NCBI GenBank assembly: GCA_934098745.1
Contig: CAKOPG010000007.1
Span: 1 to 64,000, forward strand
Direction of reading: 5' to 3'
DNA from: an uncultured Bacilli bacterium
GTDB taxonomy: Bacteria; Bacillota_I; Bacilli_A; RF39; UBA660
DNA length: 64,000 bases
How positions within the stretch are numbered: position 1 is the first letter of the stretch; each line of letters starts with the position of its first letter. Positions 18,903-27,668 of the stretch are shown here, one piece after another. The notes below the pieces were generated by a model. That model had not been told where the DNA came from. It was given only the letters and a program-made list of their open reading frames with translations, and searched no databases. A program made the position numbers and the translations under genes.

Positions 18903-19793
18903 TTAAGGTAATACTTCCATCTTTATCCAGTTTTCATCATGGTATGGTTCAGAGCAGCCTTTTACCTCTAAGTCAGGATAAATCACGATTTTGGAAGCAT
19001 TTGCATTAAGATAAGCCGCCCAAAAACTAAATGTGCTATTAGCTATGATATTATGATCACACATGCTCATAAGCTGCATATCTATATAGCTTCTCTTTCC
19101 TTGATTCTGCATAACATAATACGCCTCTATCTTATCATTCAAAAGATCTTTTGCATATTCAATATCATCCGAGAAAATGACATACTGCGGGTTTGTGATC
19201 ATTTTTTCTATATACTCTATTGCCCTGTAATAATATTCCTTTCCAATCACCCGGAAACCATATTTTACATAATCTCCTCTTCTCACATGAATTCCTATTG
19301 TATTCTCTGCCCGCATTTTTTCTTCCAAATTTTTCTCCAGTTTCTCTATTGGAGGAAACGAAAAAGTCTGCACAATCTGCTTTCTTATATGATTGAAATA
19401 TTTTGTGTTTGCCCACACTCCTCGTAAATAATAGGATTGATGTTGATTTAAACAAAAGTAGGTCTCATCATAGCCTGTGCTGTCCCTCTGAACATAATAT
19501 CCCTTTTTCCCAAAGCCTATTTTTCTCTTGATCCGATTATATATATTTATCAACTTATAACCCTTAATCTCTTCAGGACAATAATCCGAGTATAGTTTCA
19601 CTTCTTTTGGTGTCGCAAATGGTGCTGTAATTCCAAATACCTTTTCAAGCTCATACCCGTTATGTGTAGTTTCCCTTAACATGCTTAAGTCGATCTTAAC
19701 ATCAGAATGTGGATAACATTCTCGCATTGCCAGATAAAAGGCAAATTGGAACATTTGATTTCCTAATCCTCCGTCAATTGATATGATAATCAA
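18903..19793 (-). CDS. GT11 family alpha-1,2-fucosyltransferase-like protein
   Basis: A 296-residue GT11 enzyme. The N-terminal DGGLGNQMFQFAFYLAM and the GDP-binding motif HVRRGDY are diagnostic, and the conserved C-terminal NSTFSFWAAYLN is intact. GT11 enzymes transfer fucose from GDP-fucose to the 2-position of galactose, as in blood-group H structures; the acceptor here is unknown. The start is TTG, preceded by GAGGGG, because no ATG lies upstream of the GGLGNQ motif. It sits beside a GT10 gene and a flippase. Confidence 0.92.
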   Translation of the reverse strand: MIIISIDGGLGNQMFQFAFYLAMRECYPHSDVKIDLSMLRETTHNGYELEKVFGITAPFATPKEVKLYSDYCPEEIKGYKLINIYNRIKRKIGFGKKGYYVQRDSTGYDETYFCLNQHQSYYLRGVWANTKYFNHIRKQIVQTFSFPPIEKLEKNLEEKMRAENTIGIHVRRGDYVKYGFRVIGKEYYYRAIEYIEKMITNPQYVIFSDDIEYAKDLLNDKIEAYYVMQNQGKRSYIDMQLMSMCDHNIIANSTFSFWAAYLNANASKIVIYPDLEVKGCSEPYHDENWIKMEVLP

Positions 19794-19805
19794 AATAGCC
19801 CCTCA

Positions 19806-20600
19806 CTAATTCCTGTTTAAAAGTAACTTCTTCATATATATTGCAACAATATGCTTAACATATAGCAAAACAATTATTGGCGAAACTTTCATTGCATATT
19901 TCCAGTTTTTTTTATAAAACTGTAAATATCCTTTTTGAATATCCGGCAACATACTAAAGCATTCTCCAGATCTTCTATAATATTTTAACAGAACTTGTTT
20001 TACTACGCCACAACTATTTCCCTCCTTCAAAATTCTGATCCATGTGTCCCAATCTTCACAACAAAAACGCATATTTTCGTCCATGCCACCTGCTTTCATC
20101 AGCGCTGCTCTTCTCACCAACACAGATGAGGTAGGGATAAAATTTTTCTTAAGTAATTCTTTTACTATGTCACCCTCTAGTTCTCCCCGATATCGATCTA
20201 TCACTTCACCGTTAGATGCATCAATTGCATCTGCCCATGTATATACAAGTGCCATTTCCTTTTCCATTTCTATTCTTTTTACCTGTAGTTCAAGCTTTTG
20301 GGGATACCATTCATCATCATCATCACAAAAGGCGATGAATTCCCCTTTTGCCATCTTCACTCCCACATTTCGGGCATGTGTAGGTGTTCCGTAATTTCTT
20401 TCTGTTCTTTTATATGTTATATTCTCTATTATATTAGCGTACTGATCTATAACCGCCTCATACTCCTTTTTGCTCTTTGAGCAGTCATCTATAATAATTA
20501 CCTCGTAATCCTTAAATGTCTGTTTGGAAATCGTATTCAATAACTGTGATAAGTAGTGTGCTCTTTCATATGTCGGAATAACGATACTTACCTTAATCAT
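19806..20600 (-). CDS. GT2 glycosyltransferase
   Basis: A 264-residue GT-A family 2 enzyme. VSIVIPTYERAHYLSQLL is the N-terminal nucleotide-binding strand, and FCDDDDEWYPQKL carries the acidic D-x-D site. The CCEDWDTWIRIL segment supplies the ED catalytic-base region. It overlaps the upstream GT4 by ATGA, so the two are translationally coupled. The protein is soluble apart from a mildly hydrophobic C-terminus. The donor sugar cannot be assigned. Confidence 0.93.
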   Translation of the reverse strand: MIKVSIVIPTYERAHYLSQLLNTISKQTFKDYEVIIIDDCSKSKKEYEAVIDQYANIIENITYKRTERNYGTPTHARNVGVKMAKGEFIAFCDDDDEWYPQKLELQVKRIEMEKEMALVYTWADAIDASNGEVIDRYRGELEGDIVKELLKKNFIPTSSVLVRRAALMKAGGMDENMRFCCEDWDTWIRILKEGNSCGVVKQVLLKYYRRSGECFSMLPDIQKGYLQFYKKNWKYAMKVSPIIVLLYVKHIVAIYMKKLLLNRN

Positions 20601-21640
20601 TTTGCTTTTTCATTCTCCTTTATCATCTTTCGAACTTTATTCTTATAATTTTCAATACCAAATTCATCCGCAATAAGTTTATGTAATTCCCATCTATTGT
20701 CCATACTTCTATATTTAGATGCCATTGTTTCAAGTTTTTCCAGCAATCTATCAACAGTATCAATGGTTTCTATTTTTTCTATCCCAGGACATTTTCTGTC
20801 GATCAATTCAGGAACTATCCCGACACAATTTGCCACCACTGGAATTCCCGCCGAAAGGCTTTCTATAATGCCCATGCCAAATCCTTCACATCTGCTTGGC
20901 ACATATAAAACATCCCCCTCATTATAAAACGCATTCATCTGCTCTGTTTTCAGCCCACAGTGAACCTCAACATTCTGTCTCCCGGCAAAATACTCTGTGT
21001 TTTTTTTATCATTTGCTGCTATTTTTATTTTATACTTATCGCTCTCCTCTATCGCATCCGCTAAGATTAAAAGATCATCTAATCCCTTCGCCTTTTCCAG
21101 TCTTCCGCAAAACAATATAGTAACACTGTCATTTTTATCACTATTTTCAGGATAAAACAGATAGTCTTCCACACAATTATTTATAACCTTTACCCTGTTT
21201 ACCGATATGTGGTAATTACTCAAAATCTGTTGTTTTGTCCATTGTGAAACTGCAATATTTAGTTTCGCCTTCTTCACTGCAATCATCTCAAATACGGAGC
21301 TTCCTCCATAGACAAATTCACCTGTTGCACGCTTTAGGGACATAATTGAGCCATGATCAAACAAATAATCACTTTTAACAAACGGGGCATTTTGTCCGTG
21401 TGTAATCAAGATATCTTGCTTTTTTACTTTTATTTTTAAAAAAAGAGAAAATACCAACATCAGAGACACTCTGCTATTGGTATTCATAATCATTTTCCAC
21501 CATCTATATTTGCATATATATGGAATATCTACAACCACAACATCATATTCATCTTGTAATGTCTCCTTCAAAATTCGTACTATTCTTTCCAGTCCTCCTG
21601 CCCATTCTCCATACCATGAAACCAGCCACACCCTTCTCAT
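20597..21640 (-). CDS. GT4 glycosyltransferase
   Basis: About 347 residues with a complete GT4 E-x7-E motif (EGFGMGIIE), a following AGIPVVANCVG loop and the acceptor-side loop WYGEWAGGLERIVRIL. I chose the ATG that forms an ATGA overlap with the upstream glycosyltransferase; the longer reading frame begins inside that gene without a better site. It is ATGA-coupled at both ends, suggesting three consecutive transfer steps made in fixed ratio. Confidence 0.92.
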   Translation of the reverse strand: MRRVWLVSWYGEWAGGLERIVRILKETLQDEYDVVVVDIPYICKYRWWKMIMNTNSRVSLMLVFSLFLKIKVKKQDILITHGQNAPFVKSDYLFDHGSIMSLKRATGEFVYGGSSVFEMIAVKKAKLNIAVSQWTKQQILSNYHISVNRVKVINNCVEDYLFYPENSDKNDSVTILFCGRLEKAKGLDDLLILADAIEESDKYKIKIAANDKKNTEYFAGRQNVEVHCGLKTEQMNAFYNEGDVLYVPSRCEGFGMGIIESLSAGIPVVANCVGIVPELIDRKCPGIEKIETIDTVDRLLEKLETMASKYRSMDNRWELHKLIADEFGIENYKNKVRKMIKENEKAK

Positions 21641-22638
21641 CTGCTCACCACTTCCTTCAAAATGCTGCAAATTTCCTCTGCACTTTTCGACATATTGTGT
21701 TCTTCCCTGAATTTATACATATTCTCTTGAATTTTATCATATTCTGCACGGTCTTCCATGATTTTCTCTATAGCATTTTTCATTTCATCCGCATCTCCTA
21801 ATGGTACTTCATAACCAAGCTTCAGTTCTTCAACAGGAACACCAATTCCTTGCGTTTTGCTTACAATAAGCGGTTTGCATACATACAACGCATCCACTAG
21901 ACTGGTTAATCCAAATACGCCTTTACTTGTTTCCTTCTTCACAGGTAAAACTATAACTTTAGATTGTAAATACAAATTTAAACATGTTTCATAATCCTGC
22001 TTATTATTTATTACAACAACATTGGATGGCAATTTTTCATGTAACTCATTTGTAGTGACAATGCAGCATTTATAGGGAAGTTTACTCATTGCCTCTATCA
22101 GGGTGCTATAATCTCGATTAGTATTTCCAATCGAAACAACATCATACTTTATATTTGTGGCACTAAACTGCTTCTTTTCAGGCAGCAAAGGTATATAATC
22201 AATACTAATTTCTCTGTATTTTTGTTTCATTTCATGTGCTAATTCTGGATTAATAGTAATTACATGATCACATGCATATATTAATTTCCACAAATTATTT
22301 TTATTGTGTAAACACACAACAATTGGCACTTTAATGATTCTCATCCAGCGCAATACAACAATCCATCTGGAATAATGCGCATGTGGAATATATATTGCAT
22401 CATAATCATTTCGGTACCGAAATAGGCTGACCGCTTTTATTATTTCATCTATAAATATATATTTCTTTTTATAAAAATCTTTATGCTCACATATTTCAAA
22501 AACGGGTTCTATACCATATTCGCAAAAATGATTAATACCATAAAGTGCCTGTGGCGGATACGCATGATGATTTTCCTTCCATCTTCTATACTCTTTTTTT
22601 AATGAATATCCTAAATCTACACAAAACACTTTAATCAT
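21637..22638 (-). CDS. GT-B glycosyltransferase, GT4-like, divergent
   Basis: About 333 residues. The fold is recognisable from DAIYIPHAHYSRWIVVL, VPIVVCLHNKNN and the donor-domain segment VVSIGNTNRDYSTLIEAM. The usual E-x7-E is absent; FGLTSLVDALYVCKPLIV stands in its place, as in divergent GT4 branches. The ATG lies four bases after the methyltransferase stop. Probably another hexosyl or heptosyl transferase of this block. Confidence 0.8.
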   Translation of the reverse strand: MIKVFCVDLGYSLKKEYRRWKENHHAYPPQALYGINHFCEYGIEPVFEICEHKDFYKKKYIFIDEIIKAVSLFRYRNDYDAIYIPHAHYSRWIVVLRWMRIIKVPIVVCLHNKNNLWKLIYACDHVITINPELAHEMKQKYREISIDYIPLLPEKKQFSATNIKYDVVSIGNTNRDYSTLIEAMSKLPYKCCIVTTNELHEKLPSNVVVINNKQDYETCLNLYLQSKVIVLPVKKETSKGVFGLTSLVDALYVCKPLIVSKTQGIGVPVEELKLGYEVPLGDADEMKNAIEKIMEDRAEYDKIQENMYKFREEHNMSKSAEEICSILKEVVSR

Positions 22639-22642
22639 TTTC

Positions 22643-23503
22643 TTATTTTGTTCCCCATACAATTATACAATTTCCTTCTGCCGTCAATGGAATTTCATCT
22701 ATTACTCTTGCTCCCGGAATTCTTTCCAATAGTTCCTGCACACTATAACCGTCTAACTCCTTATAGGATAGTGCATTCCATGTAATATAACCAGCCTTTG
22801 CATTTTTGATTAGTTTATCTAAATAAACCTTTTGGACAGTGCGTGTCAGTTCGGAAAAAGCATAATTGCTGATCAGCAGATCGCACTGCTGTTCCGAGAA
22901 CTCTGTTGTTCCATCTATATACTGCACCTCTCCGTCAATTTTAAAATTACTCAAATACCTTTTAGACAGTTTTAAAACTTCCGGCAAATCATATAATGCA
23001 TATCTTTTCGTGTTTAAGTTTTCCATTAAAACCCTGCATTGCCCGCCATATCCTACACCGATTTCGACAATATTATCTACATTTTTCGCATCAAAAATAC
23101 ATAATAGATCCTGAAGCACCTTTGCATACCTTATTGTTGTTGGCGCTATAGAATACTTTTGTTTTCCAATAATATACTTATATTTTCTCGGTTTCCCGAC
23201 AATGTCATTTTCAATAATATTGTTCCAATTTATTTCATTTGCAAAGCTTTTATTACTCAGTATTACATCCAAATATTCCTTGCCCTGTTCCTTTGAAAGA
23301 TGTTCCAAAATTCTATTGTAAATATAATTTCTTCTGAAATCTTCGAAAATAGCAGCATCCTGCGCTGCTGCCTCGCAAAAAGCAGGATATAATTCATCAT
23401 CCGACATACTTGTTTTTCTTCCATGGCTTATGAGATATTCATTTAGTTTCTTCCGATAAAACTCACATCCAATTTTGTCTATCACTCTGGTAACTATTTT
23501 CAT
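22643..23503 (-). CDS. putative sugar O-methyltransferase
   Basis: About 286 residues, matching the polysaccharide-locus sugar O-methyltransferase type: a long helical N-terminus, then a class I SAM-binding motif IVEIGVGYGGQCRVL and a later LLISNYAFSEL segment. I prefer the ATG at 23503, with GGAG nine bases upstream; an in-frame ATG at 23563 overlaps gmhA by 20 bases and has no spacing for its GGAAG. It directly follows the GDP-heptose genes, so the substrate may be the heptose residue, as in methylated heptoses of Campylobacter capsules. The substrate is inference. Confidence 0.82.
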   Translation of the reverse strand: MKIVTRVIDKIGCEFYRKKLNEYLISHGRKTSMSDDELYPAFCEAAAQDAAIFEDFRRNYIYNRILEHLSKEQGKEYLDVILSNKSFANEINWNNIIENDIVGKPRKYKYIIGKQKYSIAPTTIRYAKVLQDLLCIFDAKNVDNIVEIGVGYGGQCRVLMENLNTKRYALYDLPEVLKLSKRYLSNFKIDGEVQYIDGTTEFSEQQCDLLISNYAFSELTRTVQKVYLDKLIKNAKAGYITWNALSYKELDGYSVQELLERIPGARVIDEIPLTAEGNCIIVWGTK

Positions 23504-23543
23504 TATTTTTTTCTCCATTTCATAAAGATATTGTCTTTCTAAT

Positions 23544-24203
23544 TTATTTTCCAAAAAACTCATCTTCCAACATCATGCATATACAATGATAAATTGGCAG
23601 ATGCAGCTCTTGAATTATATAGCTTTCTTTTCCTGGTACCTTTATGCAAGCATCACAGAATGTACTCAATTTGTTGTTTTTCGCTCCCGTAAGTCCTAAG
23701 ACTCTCATGCCTTTTGCCCTAGCTGTAACGGCTGCTAACAATACATTTAGGCTGTTTCCACTTGTCGAAATTCCTAAAAAAACATCCTTTTGCTCCCCCA
23801 AACCGTTTACCTGCTGTGCGAAACACAGCTGAGGATCATTATCATTCATATACGCTGTCGTCAATGCATAATGCCCATCAAGCGCAATCGCCGGTAATGC
23901 ACCTTCTAGCCCGTTCGCAAGGGTCGTTCCCAATTCAGAATCCACCTTCACTAGTTCATCTGCGAACTCCTTATCCAGCATTCTTTCTATTCTAAAATTC
24001 TTCATCAGCTCTCCAACCATATGCTCCGCATCGGCTGCCGATCCACCATTTCCTGCAATCAGAACTTTCCCGCCACGTCCATAGCATTCTTTTATCATAT
24101 CATAAAAACATATAATATTTTCTTTCTGATCCTCAAGGACAGGATATCTTTTTATTAGATTGTCAATATACTTTATAGGTTCTGTTTTCAACTTAATCTC
24201 CAT
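23544..24203 (-). CDS. gmhA: sedoheptulose-7-phosphate isomerase (GmhA-like, SIS domain)
   Basis: A 219-residue SIS-domain isomerase converting sedoheptulose 7-phosphate to D-glycero-D-manno-heptose 7-phosphate. AGNGGSAADAEHMVGEL and GISTSGNSLNVL are the phosphate-binding loops of GmhA, and ELHLPIYHCICMMLED near the end carries the metal and active-site His region. Length fits the family. It overlaps the end of the HddC-GmhB gene by 11 bases and completes the heptose set with hddA and the fusion. Confidence 0.93.
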   Translation of the reverse strand: MEIKLKTEPIKYIDNLIKRYPVLEDQKENIICFYDMIKECYGRGGKVLIAGNGGSAADAEHMVGELMKNFRIERMLDKEFADELVKVDSELGTTLANGLEGALPAIALDGHYALTTAYMNDNDPQLCFAQQVNGLGEQKDVFLGISTSGNSLNVLLAAVTARAKGMRVLGLTGAKNNKLSTFCDACIKVPGKESYIIQELHLPIYHCICMMLEDEFFGK

Positions 24204-25503
24204 CTTTCAAATTTGAAAATGATGTTGCAAACTCTGCAAGCGAAGATACACAAAAATCTTGACCAAAATCCACCTCTTCATTACTTATTAATGCGGTTCT
24301 GCATCCGGCTGCGATTCCCGCTTCAACATCACTTTTCTGATCTCCTATCATCCAGGATTCATGAAGATCCAGATTAAACTCCCGTGCTGCCTTTAAAAGC
24401 ATACCTGGATTTGGTTTTCGACATTTACACTTAATCTTTAACTCTGGAATTTCTCCTTTATATCCTGCATCTGGATGATGTGGGCAATAATATATTGCAT
24501 CAACATATGCACCCTCTCTTCCTAATAAGGTTTCCATTTTATTATGAATATCGTTCAATTCTTCAATCGAGGTCTCACCTCTTGCCACCACCGGTTGATT
24601 CGTTACTACAATCGCCAAATACCCAAGTTTATTAATTGTACGAATAGCGGAGGCAGCTCCTTCAATCAATTCAAATTCATCTGGCGTATGTAAAAAGCCA
24701 ACATATTTATTAATCGTCCCATCCCTATCAAGAAATACCGCTTTCTGCTTTAATTTTAAATTTCTGGCTTTAATCTTTCCACAATAATAGTCCTTGCATA
24801 CTTCATTGAATCTTTCTGGTGTTCCCAAGTCTTTTACATATTCCGGACTATCATAGCAATATATTTTTCCCGTTTCCACTAACGGCTTAAGCACTTGACG
24901 ATCAAGATCTACTTTTCCTTCCAATACATTATTATATAGAATCTGCGGATTTACAATATGAACACCGGCATTTACACGGTTTCGATAAAATTGAGGATGT
25001 ATATCTTCCTTTGTAATCCATTGTTTTACCCTGCCATCTTCGTCCGCAATAATGATCGCACTATCATATGGATGGTCATTGGGATGTGTAAAGATAGAAA
25101 CCAGCCCACCTTTACTTTTATGAAAAAGGATAAAACGCTCAAAATCAATATCAAACATTGCATCTGCATTAATCAGCAGAAAATCCTCTTTCAGTTTTTC
25201 TTTTATTCTAAATAACGCACCAGCATTTCCCAGTGGTTCCTTTTCCACATAATATTCTATATGAACTCCATATGGCTTTCCTGTAACCGGAGATACTTGA
25301 GAACCATCTCCGAAATATTCGATGATCTTTTCATGCATAAACCCGACTGTTATAATGATATCTTCGATTCCTTGTTCCCTTAAGCACATAATTTCATGTT
25401 CCAAAACAGGAATATTGTCAATTTTTATCATTGGTTTCGGAATACCTGATGTAACTGTTGCAAGTCTCGTACCCCTTCCTCCAGCCATTATCACTGCTTT
25501 CAT
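24193..25503 (-). CDS. fusion of heptose-1-phosphate guanylyltransferase (HddC-like) and heptose-bisphosphate phosphatase (GmhB-like)
   Basis: A 436-residue two-domain enzyme. Residues 1-240 are a sugar-phosphate nucleotidyltransferase (AGGRGTRL at 7-14, then NADAMFDID). Residues 253-436 are a HAD phosphatase with FLDRDGT (D259, D261) and the GmhB zinc loop from CPHH to CKCRKPNPG. In the GDP-D-glycero-alpha-D-manno-heptose pathway GmhB removes the 7-phosphate and HddC then adds GMP; here both steps sit in one chain, in the opposite order. The ATG overlaps the hddA stop (ATGA). Guanylyl rather than another nucleotide is inferred from the neighbouring hddA. Confidence 0.92.
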   Translation of the reverse strand: MKAVIMAGGRGTRLATVTSGIPKPMIKIDNIPVLEHEIMCLREQGIEDIIITVGFMHEKIIEYFGDGSQVSPVTGKPYGVHIEYYVEKEPLGNAGALFRIKEKLKEDFLLINADAMFDIDFERFILFHKSKGGLVSIFTHPNDHPYDSAIIIADEDGRVKQWITKEDIHPQFYRNRVNAGVHIVNPQILYNNVLEGKVDLDRQVLKPLVETGKIYCYDSPEYVKDLGTPERFNEVCKDYYCGKIKARNLKLKQKAVFLDRDGTINKYVGFLHTPDEFELIEGAASAIRTINKLGYLAIVVTNQPVVARGETSIEELNDIHNKMETLLGREGAYVDAIYYCPHHPDAGYKGEIPELKIKCKCRKPNPGMLLKAAREFNLDLHESWMIGDQKSDVEAGIAAGCRTALISNEEVDFGQDFCVSSLAEFATSFSNLKDGD

Positions 25504-26516
25504 TCCTTTTCCCCTTGTCTTTGCGGTTCATATGTCTCTGGGGTATAGTGAATCACCCGAGTTCCTTCATCTTCAAATTTAAATGGAATTTGCATAAGTT
25601 GATCCATTGCCTTTCCAACCTCTTTTTGTTTTTCGGGCCTGACATAAAATAGTAAAAAACCTCCTCCACCAGCCCCTAATAATTTTCCGCCTGTTGCTCC
25701 TGCTTTAATGCCCTTTTGATACCATTCGTCAATCACACTCGTTGATATCCATTTTCCTGTCTTTCTCTTCAGCATCCACTCATAATTTAGTAGTCTTCCA
25801 AATTCGTCCAAATCCGATCTGCTGTCTACCAATATTTTTTCTGCTTCATCCACCAGCTGTCTCATCTCTTTTAAACATAACAGTTTTTCGTTTCCCATAA
25901 GTTTATTAGCTTCTTGAATAGCCGATGAATTTCTTGTAAAGCCGGTAAAAAACATCATCAAATTTTGATTAAGATCTTCTTTTCTTTGTGGTGAAATGAT
26001 AATTGGTTCTATTTTATACCCATAATTATTAAAATCAATTCTGTTCATTCCCCCATAAGACACAGCTATCTGATCCTGCCATCCCCCTGCTTCTTCGCAC
26101 AAATTACGTTCCAAAAAAATTGCATCATCCGCAAGCTTCTTCTTGTCTGCATACTGCCCCTTAAGTGCATAGAACGCATTTAACATTCCCACGGCGAAAG
26201 AGCTTGATGTTCCAAGCCCCGATCTGGCAGGCAAGTCAGCTTCATATGTCAAACGAATTTCATGCATGTCTAACATCTTCATTGCGTTTCGTATTGCAGG
26301 ATGTTGGATATCTTTTTCGTCAGTAACCCTTTCCATTTTTGAATAAGCAAGCTCTGTTGAATAATCAAAAAAACGAGGCAGATGTCTCACATTCACATAA
26401 CAATACTTATCGAAAGTACTGGAAAGAACCGCACCCCCGTAATTTTTAAAAAATTGTTCAACATCTGTTCCTCCTCCAAAAAAGGACATTCTAAATGGAG
26501 TTTTAGTAATCACCAT
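25500..26516 (-). CDS. hddA: D-glycero-alpha-D-manno-heptose 7-phosphate kinase (HddA-like, GHMP kinase)
   Basis: A 338-residue GHMP kinase. TPFRMSFFGGGTDVEQFF is the N-terminal signature of the HddA/fucokinase-like branch, LPARSGLGTSSSFAVGML is the ATP-binding glycine/serine loop, and TGGKLLGAGGGGFLLFY is the C-terminal motif 3. It phosphorylates O-1 of heptose 7-phosphate to give the bisphosphate dephosphorylated by GmhB. It heads the heptose block and is ATGA-coupled to the HddC-GmhB fusion. Fucokinase is an alternative, but gmhA and gmhB next door make heptose far more likely. Confidence 0.93.
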   Translation of the reverse strand: MVITKTPFRMSFFGGGTDVEQFFKNYGGAVLSSTFDKYCYVNVRHLPRFFDYSTELAYSKMERVTDEKDIQHPAIRNAMKMLDMHEIRLTYEADLPARSGLGTSSSFAVGMLNAFYALKGQYADKKKLADDAIFLERNLCEEAGGWQDQIAVSYGGMNRIDFNNYGYKIEPIIISPQRKEDLNQNLMMFFTGFTRNSSAIQEANKLMGNEKLLCLKEMRQLVDEAEKILVDSRSDLDEFGRLLNYEWMLKRKTGKWISTSVIDEWYQKGIKAGATGGKLLGAGGGGFLLFYVRPEKQKEVGKAMDQLMQIPFKFEDEGTRVIHYTPETYEPQRQGEKE

Positions 26517-26527
26517 ATAACTTCATC

Positions 26528-27655
26528 CTATCTATTTTGCTTTAAAAATTCAATCATTCTATTCTCTATCGCAGTATTTTCATGATATTTTAAGAAGTAC
26601 TCGCGATTTCTCTCACTAAATTTTGCTTCATTGACGTTCTCTAAATACTTTCTGATTTTGACTACAAACTCTGATGCCTCTTTACACAGAATTAAATCTG
26701 GCAATTTTTCTTCTTGATACCCTTCAAAAGCTTCTTCCGTTCCGAATATAACCTTACCAAACATCAGCGCCTCTGCCGTTTTGACCTTCATTCCATCTCC
26801 ATAGAAAATAGGCAAAACTACTGCATCTGCATACAAATAATAAGGTCGCAGGCACTCTACTGTTCCTACAACATGAACATTAAATTTTGTCCATTCTCTC
26901 TTTTTCACTTCCATCCCTTTTCCCACAATGTATAAGCAGCACTCTGGAAGCTTAGGCATAACATGGTCAACGAGCCACTGAACTCCTTCAATATTGGGTC
27001 CAAAGAAAGAACCAACAAACAACAAAATTCTTTTTCCGTTTTCTTCATAAGGAGAGTCATCATTGCTCCCTTCGATGTATTCATCCTCAAAAGAAACTGG
27101 CATTAGGAAGTCCGCTTTTCGCTTGTATTCTTTTTCGATCATATCCTGATCTCTTCTATTTAATGTTACCATTAGATCAGCATACGTTGTTGCTTCTTTT
27201 TCATTTTTTAAAAATGCATAATAGGCAAATAAATACCCAATACTTTCATGTCGAATTTTATTTTTTATATATTCTCTCTCTACATTATGAAAAAAAACTA
27301 TTTTTATAATATTGTTGTTTATCTTTTTGCACAGCCCCCCTAAGGTCGACCTGTCAACCCACACATATTGATATTCTCCCTCATTGATCATTTTTAATAT
27401 CTTCTTTTCTGTTTTGAGGGTATATCCATTTCTTCCTAGTAATGCACATCCAATTTGTTCCAGTCTATTTCTATAAGATGGCACTGTTACAATATTTTCT
27501 TTCTCCACAGAATCATTTGTAATCAAACATAAATCAACATTTTCTTTTCCAAATATTCTGCGCAAAATTTCATAGTTGCTATAGCTTCCTTGTCTGCCCC
27601 CATCATTATGCGTTGTTATAAAATTACAGCTGCCTATCATCAAAATTCTACTCAT
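26528..27655 (-). CDS. GT4-like glycosyltransferase
   Basis: About 375 residues. FVGSFFGPNIEGVQWLVDHV and GDGMKVKTAEALMFGKVIFGT are the donor-domain motifs of the GT4 branch with G-x-G-x3-K-x2-E. The true start is uncertain: the chosen ATG lies 13 bases after the stop of the upstream GT2, while GTG two codons earlier has AGGTGA nearby. It directly precedes hddA, so heptosyl transfer from GDP-heptose is an attractive guess. Confidence 0.87.
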   Translation of the reverse strand: MSRILMIGSCNFITTHNDGGRQGSYSNYEILRRIFGKENVDLCLITNDSVEKENIVTVPSYRNRLEQIGCALLGRNGYTLKTEKKILKMINEGEYQYVWVDRSTLGGLCKKINNNIIKIVFFHNVEREYIKNKIRHESIGYLFAYYAFLKNEKEATTYADLMVTLNRRDQDMIEKEYKRKADFLMPVSFEDEYIEGSNDDSPYEENGKRILLFVGSFFGPNIEGVQWLVDHVMPKLPECCLYIVGKGMEVKKREWTKFNVHVVGTVECLRPYYLYADAVVLPIFYGDGMKVKTAEALMFGKVIFGTEEAFEGYQEEKLPDLILCKEASEFVVKIRKYLENVNEAKFSERNREYFLKYHENTAIENRMIEFLKQNR

Positions 27656-27668
27656 ATATTTCACTGTT

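Noticed and set aside
19165..19455. 96-codon minus-strand frame inside the GT11 gene
   Set aside because: It is an alternative frame of a gene whose correct frame carries the GT11 signature motifs.
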